Shown: positions 1 to 7,800 of the stretch, piece by piece
Layout of the letters: the number at the start of each line of letters is the position of its first letter
Numbering within the stretch: the stretch's first letter is position 1
Assembly (NCBI GenBank): GCA_007116685.1
Contig: SKIC01000124.1
Coordinates: forward strand, 1 to 8,262
Direction of reading: 5' to 3'
From: Balneolales bacterium
GTDB lineage: Bacteria > Bacteroidota > Rhodothermia > Balneolales > Natronogracilivirgulaceae
DNA length: 8,262 nucleotides
Notes under the pieces: generated by a model
Database searches by the model: none
What the model was told of the DNA's origin: nothing
The model's input: the letters and a program-made list of their open reading frames with translations, nothing else
Translations under genes and position numbers: made by a program

Positions 1-87
1 AAAGTAATGACTAGCAGATAGCAGTTAGAACGGTCAAAGTTTATTTTTTAGGAATGGCATAGAATGCTCAAAAAGGAGATTTAAATA

Positions 88-156
88 ATGTCGCTTTTTG
101 TGTATTTAATGACTCTTACTGTGGATTTTATCTCACTGTTTTTTTTTTATTTTTAG
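88..156 (+). CDS. Doubtful 22-aa hydrophobic small ORF
   Basis: An ATG at 88 is preceded by AAGGAG at 73-78, a near-ideal Shine-Dalgarno with nine bases between it and the ATG. It opens a 22-codon frame ending in TAG at 154-156. The peptide starts MSLFVYLMTL and is almost entirely hydrophobic or aromatic, so if made it would be a single membrane segment or a leader peptide. Against it, the last third is encoded by a T-rich run that would give phenylalanines by chance, and that run also looks like a terminator tail. Coding and termination readings partly compete, although a leader peptide whose translation affects a terminator could reconcile them. No family recognised. Confidence 0.15.
   Translation: MSLFVYLMTLTVDFISLFFFYF
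118..154 (+). terminator. Possible weak intrinsic terminator
   Basis: Bases 118-124 (ACTGTGG) can pair with 133-139 (TCACTGT) apart from one internal T-T mismatch and a G-T wobble, leaving an eight-base loop. A run of ten Ts (139-148) follows directly, then A and five more Ts. Stem plus U-run is the classic Rho-independent layout, but the stem is short and only moderately GC-rich. It would end a transcript entering from the left, or attenuate one starting just upstream. No antisense gene uses it. Confidence 0.35.
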
Positions 157-315
157 CTAGATGCAGTATAAAAAATAGAACTTGGTTTTTTAGGTGCAAT
201 TCTTGCTCATTATTAGCCAGTAAAAGAATTTTAAATAAATCTGTAACAAAAACCCGATAAATACTATTAGAAACTAGTGAGTTAATTAAAAAAATAATTG
301 GTTTTGAGATAGTCT

Positions 316-1842
316 ATGCCCTCTCAAATTAGAAATATTATCCTGATTATATTGGCAAATATTGCCCTGGGAGTGGTATATCCGGAAAAATCTAGTGCTC
401 AATTTATCGATAGAGTAGGTCTGGAGTTGGGGGGTACGCATGCTTTTACCGACTTCAACGATTACTATCGTTTTTACTCCCGAGCTTATGTCAGAAAAGA
501 TCATAGCACAAATTTTTTCAGTGAATTTGGCCTTGGGATAGGATTAATTGATGGACGGGAATATCGAACCCGCCTCATGCCTGCCGATTTGAGATTCCAT
601 TATGCACCTGTTCGAGATAGAATTATCAGAACTCGGAGAAATGCATTCATCATTACTCCATACGCTTTTACAGGATTGGGTAGTTTGGGATATCGCCACA
701 TAAACATAGCTGCACCGGATAATCCACTAACGGTTGAAATGGGTCCTGCTCAACCAAACTCAGGGTTTTGGTTGTTTGATCAAAGTTGGGGTGTTTATGT
801 TCCGATTGGCTTAGGAATGGATTTTCGTCTGGAGGAAAGAACGTCATTTACAGCTCGCATATCTTATCAACAAACCAGTAGTGATAAATTAGCTGGTATA
901 CAAGCTACTGAAACGCAAGGGTACCTGTCATTCACTTTGGGTTTAAATTATAGAACACAGCGCAGACAGCCGCCACCGCCCCCATTAAATGTTGGAAATT
1001 ACTCACATCGAACAGCTTTACCTGCAACACCTGTGCAGCGACAGTATCCAGAACCCAGTTTAATTTTAGCAACTTCTCAAATTAATGATGCGCGTTTCAC
1101 CTTTGGAAGGTACGTCACCACAACAACGGAGTATGAAAAAGGAATTTTGGATTTGGTTGCCGGCTCGCTTCGCCTATTTCCTGAAATAAATGTTGAGGTA
1201 CAAGGGCATACCGATTCTCGTGGTGGTGTAACTCTAAATGATGCCGTTTCCAGAACGCGAGCGTGGAATGTTGTTCAGTATTTCGTATCGCTTGGTATCC
1301 CTCCATTTCGCATGGAGCCGGTAGGTAAAGGGCTTCATCATCCAATTGCTGATAACAATACCGAAGAAGGTAGAGAGATGAATCGTAGAGTAGAATTCGT
1401 GGCTGGTATTCGGGACACTAGCAGAGATCATGAATTTATTCAGCCATGGGAAGAGATTCCGGTACCAAGATTCCGGCATAACGAAATCGTGATGAATTAC
1501 GAGCATATCCGATTTACGGAGTTCAGATCAGATCAGCCCAGCTTATTAGACACTACTCGTATCTATGAAATAGCGGCTTATATGCATTATAATCCACGTT
1601 CTGTTCTTGAAATACAGACATGGTCAAATCAAAATAAGATTGTAGAAACACAGGAAGTTTTAGGTATTTCAAGAGCTAATGTCATCCGAAACCAGTTAAT
1701 AATGACCGGTATCAGCGATGACAGGATAAGGGTTACAGCCAATACGGTGAGTCCTGGTGCGATGATTAGGGATGCGAATGAGCGTAGGCGACACGTGGAT
1801 AGATGGGTAATTGCGCGCATCCAAAACAGGGAGGTTGGATGA
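316..1842 (+). CDS. OmpA-family outer-membrane protein with beta-barrel and two tandem OmpA C-terminal domains
   Basis: This 508-residue protein probably sits in the outer membrane and grips peptidoglycan. Residues 1-28 form a signal peptide, with cleavage expected after SSA before Q29. Residues 30-215 look like a small beta-barrel: alternating hydrophobic/polar strands rich in Gly and aromatics, ending in a strand near GYLSFTLGLNY. A linker with five prolines (219-223) follows. Residues 256-363 are a canonical OmpA domain: QGHTDSRGG at 296-304, N308, R315-A316 and NRRVEF at 356-361. D300 and R315 match the diaminopimelate-binding Asp/Arg pair of E. coli OmpA, with the same 15-residue spacing. 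Residues 398-503 align to this domain at a constant offset of 138 through its core, but Asn438 replaces Asp; R453-A454 is kept. The start is fixed by an in-frame TAG at 310-312. Its Shine-Dalgarno is weak (GAG at 306-308). The stop overlaps the next start by four bases, so the two genes form an operon. Family membership is clear; its role with the adhesin is inferred. Confidence 0.95.
   Translation: MPSQIRNIILIILANIALGVVYPEKSSAQFIDRVGLELGGTHAFTDFNDYYRFYSRAYVRKDHSTNFFSEFGLGIGLIDGREYRTRLMPADLRFHYAPVRDRIIRTRRNAFIITPYAFTGLGSLGYRHINIAAPDNPLTVEMGPAQPNSGFWLFDQSWGVYVPIGLGMDFRLEERTSFTARISYQQTSSDKLAGIQATETQGYLSFTLGLNYRTQRRQPPPPPLNVGNYSHRTALPATPVQRQYPEPSLILATSQINDARFTFGRYVTTTTEYEKGILDLVAGSLRLFPEINVEVQGHTDSRGGVTLNDAVSRTRAWNVVQYFVSLGIPPFRMEPVGKGLHHPIADNNTEEGREMNRRVEFVAGIRDTSRDHEFIQPWEEIPVPRFRHNEIVMNYEHIRFTEFRSDQPSLLDTTRIYEIAAYMHYNPRSVLEIQTWSNQNKIVETQEVLGISRANVIRNQLIMTGISDDRIRVTANTVSPGAMIRDANERRRHVDRWVIARIQNREVG
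1828..1834 (+). promoter_or_regulatory. Shine-Dalgarno of the giant adhesin gene, inside the OmpA-family gene
   Basis: AGGGAGG lies four bases before the ATG at 1839, within the last codons of the upstream gene. The ATGA overlap at 1839-1842 places stop and start on the same bases, the usual arrangement for translational coupling. This site, together with the signal peptide that begins directly afterwards, decides the start. It is much stronger than the signal in front of the OmpA-family gene. Confidence 0.75.
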
Positions 1843-4800
1843 AGAACTGGTTATCGCATTACTGGTATTTGCTAAAATCACAAGGCAAAGTAGCAAGTGT
1901 AGTTTGGTTTGTTTCAGCGTTACTTAGCGTGTTGTTCCTCCAAGCTTCAACATCCCTAGCGCAGACTCCTGGACAAATCTTTCAGCCGGCAACTGGTGAT
2001 GGAAGATTAATTCTTGATCCAAATGGAGATGGATTTGTTTCCGCAACTACAAGTGGATTCACGGATAATGACGTTGCCGATAGTGAAATTCCGTTTATCC
2101 CCTTACCGACCTTAACGAACGAGCCTGTAAATGACGTAAGAACCGGTGCTGGTGGTGGGCATACGGATATTGTTGATGGTCCTGATGATCCTGGTTCATT
2201 TATTTATTCTGATGATAACGGATTGTATTTCCGGATGAGAATCGCCTCAGCCTCAAAAGCTTCCAAAGGCTACACCATGATTTTTAACACTGATTTTGAT
2301 GAATTTGGTGGTACTTCAGGTAGTAACCCGGGATTTCAGTTTGAAGTGACTTTAATGACTGGTGGTGGAATTGCCGGAGTAAATATTTACAGATGGGAAG
2401 GGCAAACGAGCACGCTGGAGAGAACACTAAATCTAAGTGAACATCACCAAAAATCACTGGCTTGGTTAAGTTTGGAAGGTGATCAAGCATTCTTTTATGA
2501 TTGGTTTGTACCCTGGTCTGTACTCGATGATGAATTGGGATTATTATCGAAAAATCAACCTTTCCGCGTTTTAGCAGCAACGGTAACCAATGCAAGTAGT
2601 GGTATATCCGGTGTAATATCAGACTTAAATGGTATAGATGATACTTTATATCCGGGTGTTTTATCAGCTTTGATTGCTGCAATTGAGTCATTCCCCCCCA
2701 CTACTATGGACGATTTAGAGTCTACCGGTTCGTTTCCAGCATTAGTTACTACTACACCATCCATCAGAGCCCCGGTTGGACAGGATTCGAATATTATTTC
2801 TGGAACAACTCAAGAGCAGGATTTGTTTGAGATAAATCTTTTCGTAAGCACAAATGAAGGTGGTTCCTACAGTTCTATAAGCTCTTCGAACTTCCAATTT
2901 GATGCTTCAAATAATACTTGGTCGGTCGAAATTGATCCAGCTGATATAAATGCGGGAGATTATATCAGAGCAACGGCTCGAGGTAATGATTTGCAGGGAG
3001 TACCAAAGCAAATTTCTGTGAATTCAACACATAGGGTTGTACAGGCTGATGCTTTTTGTTATGTAACTCCACCAACCTTAGGGGCTAGAACACAAGGTTC
3101 ACAGATGATAGATGTAAATTGGTCACCAGGCACCTTAATTGGGGTAAATTCTGCTCGAGCTCGTGTTTATAATCAAACGGCTCCGGGCACATTCGTTCTG
3201 TTAAATGCCGGAACGGATTATTTTATATCATCTGGTGGTACTTCTGGAACGGTATCGTACAATACCAATCTAACTCAGCAGCAATTTAATAATGCTTACC
3301 TTTATGCTACCATAGAAGTAGATGGTTGTGAGTCTGCGTTCTCAGATCCCAGTGTGCGAAATAATCAACAAGGTAACATTACGCCAGCACCCACAGTTCT
3401 GACAGATCCCATTTTTGCCAGCACATCGGCTGTGAATGTGGATGTTCGAAATGAGAGTGGAAATGTAGCAACCTTGTTTTTGTATAATAATGGGCAGCAA
3501 ATTGGAACAGTTGCAGGTATTGCGGCTGGAGCTACACATACATTTACTGCTACAGATGGTTTCGCCCCCTCTTCAGTAATTACCGCCAGAGCAATAGACA
3601 CCAATGATATTCTCTCGACGGAGTCTAATGCAGTAACTGTTGGAGAACAAATTGACCCAACCGCTGATGATACAGAAACTCCTGTCATTCTGGGTTCTTA
3701 TGATGCTACTATGACCACTATTTCCGGTTACATAGTAGATGAGCCGGGAACGGTAATCACCTTGTATAGAAATGGAACTGATGCCAGTAATATTGTAACC
3801 ACAACCACTGCTAATGCTTTCGGTGCCTGGACATTTGAAGGTATACTTTTGACAGCAGGAGATGTGTTACGGGTTACCGGAAATGCTCCAAACAAAAACG
3901 TAAGCGGATTTTCAGATCCTGTTACAGTTGTAGCGACTCTTCCAGCTCCACCCGTAGTTGGGAGCCCAGTTCTTGCCGGGCAAACAACTATTGCTATTAC
4001 CGGTGCACAAGCAGGTTCAAATGTTACTTTGTATGCTGATGGATTTGAGGTCGGAAGCAGAACTGGAAATGGAAATATTACACTCAGTGCCCAGGATGCA
4101 GCTGATTTTATACTGGTAGGAGTAGAACTAACTGCAAGACAGACGGTGGCTGGAGCAACAAGTGATTTTTCTGCTGCGGTAGAAGTAGAGGCAAATCCGC
4201 CAACCGGGATTTCATTATTTGCAAATCCGGTGACTTTGGTAGCTGGGGATGAGAGTGTCATTACAGCAACATTAGAGGATGATTTTGGTAGTCCAATAGA
4301 AGGAGCCAACCTGACTTTTTCTGTTGCATCAGGAAATGGATCATTAATTGGATCAACTACGCTCACCACAAACTTCCTTGGCCAAGCTTATATAAATTAT
4401 CAGTCCTCAACTTCAGTAGAGACAGCTCAAATTCAGGTTAATTTGGGCAGTCCAGCCTTAAGCAATACGGTAGATATTACATCGGTTGCTGGTCCAGCTA
4501 CTCAAATTGCTTCTTTCGATGCTACAGATGCCTCAATATTGACAAATGAATCCACCGTAGTGACAGCCTTGATTCATGATAGTAATGGTAATCCTGTTTC
4601 TGATGTTGAGGTAAGTTTTTCAAGTAATTTACCGAATAGAGCTACTGTTCAGGCTACGGCTACAACGAATAGTTCCGGTATTGCTACAGCTAATGTTAAT
4701 GGAGCCAATAATCAGTTAGGCGACGTTATAATCACAGCATCTATTTCTGATACAGATGAAAATGTGGCTTCAAATGATAGTGAAACAGCTAGTATACTTG

Positions 4801-7800
4801 TTACAGGTCCTCCGGTAACGTTCGAATACATTACTCCAGCACGTACATTTGTGGCGGGTAATAGCTCTGACATCATTACAATTGAATTAAGAGATATTTC
4901 TGATACCAGCGTAAATGCCGGCTCCGGCGGAATTACATTTAATTTGAGTTCAGACGGTACCGGTCAGTTTCGCAATGAAGCAGATACTACTCCTATTTCG
5001 CAAGTTACAATACCTCAGGGGCAATCTTCAGTGTCATTTAGATACAACTCAGAATCAGCCTCGCAGCAAGTAATTACAGTTACGGATCAAAACTCAGGTT
5101 CAGGTTCTGTTGGGAACAATTCTCAAAGTATAGAAATCACACCTGCTCCGTTAGATAACTTTTTAATAGAAGAAGGTGGTGGTGGACTAATAAGTGATCA
5201 GGTAGCCGGAGAGCCTTTTATCTTACAAGTAACTGCGCGTGATGTTTTTGGAAACGTAGTTACTGATTACGATACACCTGTAAATCTTTCAGCAAACAGC
5301 TTCTTTGCTATTGGTTCGTCAGAAATCCTTAGAACATTCAATGATGGTGTTGGTGTCATTGCAATGAACCTAACCCGTGCTGATACAGGTATAGAGATTA
5401 CTGTCAGTAATGGAACAATAAGCAATACCAGTAATGCTTTTACTATTACTCCAAATGTTCCAGCAACTGCGGAGATGTCGTACAGTTTGCTGGATAATTT
5501 TGAGACTTATTCATCTGGAACTAATATAGCGGGCCAAAATGGGTGGGTAGTAAATAATGGGGGTCCATTTAACGTAGTAATTGATCCAGATAACACAAAT
5601 AATCAGGCTCTTGAAGTCGATGAGCCTCAGGCATCATTATTTCGTCCGATCAATCCAGCTCTTAATCCCGGAGCAGAGGAAACGATATTCTACAGATTCC
5701 GAACCTTTGAACAAAGTTTAAATTATAATATTTCAATAGGAACATCAGTTACTTCAAGTCCTTCTGAGTTTAATGATTTTCAGCCCCAGACGCGTATTCG
5801 AAAGATGACGGAACAAGGCCCGGTGTTGGCAGATATGACTGAAATTCAGTTTGATGCGGTAAACGGGTTTAGCGGTGGTGATCCATTATTTACCGGAAAT
5901 AATGCGTCTCCCTATTCTTTTTCTACCGATGCTTCCGAATACCCATTAGGAGCTTTCCGAATACAACCGGAAACATGGTATAGCGTCTGGATGACAATGA
6001 ATCACGACGATAATGAGTACAATGTATATTTTCAAACCCCGGAAGATGAAGAGCCTGTACTAATTTATCAGGATTTGAATTATCGCTTTGATGCTGATGG
6101 TGACCCTTTTGGCGCGTTTTTCTCTCGTTCAGGTCCACAGCATGACAACCTGCTTTTTGATGATATTTACTTTTTCCAGTATGGTAGAACGACTGCACGT
6201 CCTGCGTTTGTGCCACCGGGTGGCAGACTTGGCTCCGATATGGTCGTCAGTGAAACGACTATAGAAGCAAGTGAAGGTACTGACAGATCTCAAATCACGA
6301 TTACAATTCGAGATGCTTATGCCAACATAATTACTTCGCCTGTTAATGTTCTGGTTACAGCTTCTGAGGGTACTCTGGATAATGGTTCAATCACTGCTAG
6401 TTCCATCCAGCCAACAAATAATGGTGATGGTACTTACTCTGCTGATTTTTACTCCACTGTTGCGGGTGAAATTTCAATCACTTCTCATTTGGGATCAAAT
6501 ACTTCAGATCCTGTAATCGGGCAGGAAAATATCACCGTAGTACCAGGCTCGCCTGATCCAGATAATACAGCTGATGGCACGCTCATCACAGCAGACAAAA
6601 CAGAAGTTACTGCTGACGACACCGATGTTGCAGTTATCACATTACAATTGCGTGATCAATATGGAAATACGATTTCAGAAGCTGGTGTCAATGTAGATTT
6701 TAACACTACATTTGGAACGCTTTCTTCAACATCCACAGTAACGGATGCAAATGGTCAAGCCACAACCGAACTACGTTCTCCCAATGTAGGCTCTGCAAAT
6801 GTTACGGCTAGTTTTGACAGTAATGGTGATAATATTGCAAACCAATCTCTAGCGGCCGGTTTGACTATTGATTTCATTCCTGGAGTACATGCTACTTATG
6901 CAATTGTTTTACCAGGTCAAAGCTTTAATGAAACCAGCGGAGTAACAGGTTCTCCTGATGATCAAATAGCAGGAACCAATTTTAATATTACCATCTATGC
7001 TACAGATGTAAGCAATAATATCGTTACTAGTTATTCATCGAATGCCAATCTTACTGGTCCTGCATTTTCTGTTGGCGGAACTACTGGAAATTTCTCTTCA
7101 GGTGTATTAAATAACCATACCGTAAGAATTGATATTGCTGATACAGAATATGAAATCACGGCTACAGATCCTGTATCATCCGTAAGTGGGGTATCTGATG
7201 AATTTGATGTTTTAAGGCGTGCTATAACTATAACCGCTGATGCCGGGCAAAATAAAGTCTACAGTGGAACAGACCCACCATTTACGTTCACAGTGACCTC
7301 GGGATCACTAATTCCCGGAATTGAATTAAACGGTGATTTGAGCCGTGCTGCCGGTGAGGATGTAGGAACTTATACTATTCAACAAGGAACGATTACGAAT
7401 GCCAATAATCCTAATTATGATATCACATTCGTATCCAATGATTTTGAAATTACTCCTAGAGAGCTAACACTAAGTAATTTTTCAGCCGACAATAAAGTCT
7501 ATGATGGTACAACGACGGCAACGGGTATCACATTTGACGATAATCGCGACGGAACAGATGATTTAGAATTTACTTTTACAGCCAATTTTGATAATGCCAA
7601 TTTTGGTAATGGAAAGACGGTTAATGTAACCGGGATAACGATTAGTGGCGGTGATGATGCTTCAAATTACACCTTAGCTTCCAATACCGGAAGTACAACT
7701 GCGAACATAACGGCTGCAGAATTAACCATCGGCGGTACTTTTACTGCGAATAACAAAATCTACGACGGCGAAACCGAAGCCAGCTTCGATTCCAATAACC

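Larger units (their letters stand above)
1..315. other. AT-rich intergenic leader, no convincing gene
   Basis: This stretch separates whatever lies to the left from the OmpA-family gene. Stops in all three + frames fall within the first 21 bases (TAA at 5, TAG at 12, TAG at 19), so an upstream + strand gene can only end at the very edge. The region is very AT-rich with long A and T runs. It contains a possible terminator (118-154) and a doubtful 22-codon ORF (88-156), listed separately. I found no copy of the Bacteroidota-type TAnnTTTG -7 element. A TTGCTC hexamer at 203-208 has no good -10 partner at 16-18 bases. The promoter for the two downstream genes probably lies between about 155 and 300, but I cannot place it. 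Confidence 0.7.

Noticed and set aside
203..236. TTGCTC as a sigma-70 -35 box for the operon
   Set aside because: The base run at the right distance (GAATTT, about 226-231) is a poor -10, and in such AT-rich DNA one hexamer is expected by chance.
286..504. Minus-strand open frame of 72 codons crossing the start of the OmpA-family gene
   Set aside because: It overlaps the signal peptide and first barrel strands of a convincing gene and has no family signature.
2016..2051. Canonical EF-hand or dockerin at residues 60-71
   Set aside because: The D-x-N-x-D-G start fits, but position 12 is Thr, not Glu or Asp, and there is no paired second loop. It is kept only as a loop-like motif.
2284..2691. 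Minus-strand open frame of 135 codons
   Set aside because: It is antisense to the N-terminal module of the giant gene; its His/Leu/Gln-rich peptide has no recognisable fold and no start context.
3728..4369. Minus-strand open frame of 213 codons
   Set aside because: It lies wholly inside the well-supported giant gene. The predicted peptide is a low-complexity Val/Ala/Ser/Pro run, as expected from reading Thr/Gly/Asn/Ala-rich Ig codons backwards, with no domain or ribosome site.
5923..6216. Minus-strand open frame of 97 codons
   Set aside because: It is antisense to the jelly-roll region, whose own frame has clear motifs. The shadow peptide is His/Lys/Gln-rich and resembles nothing.
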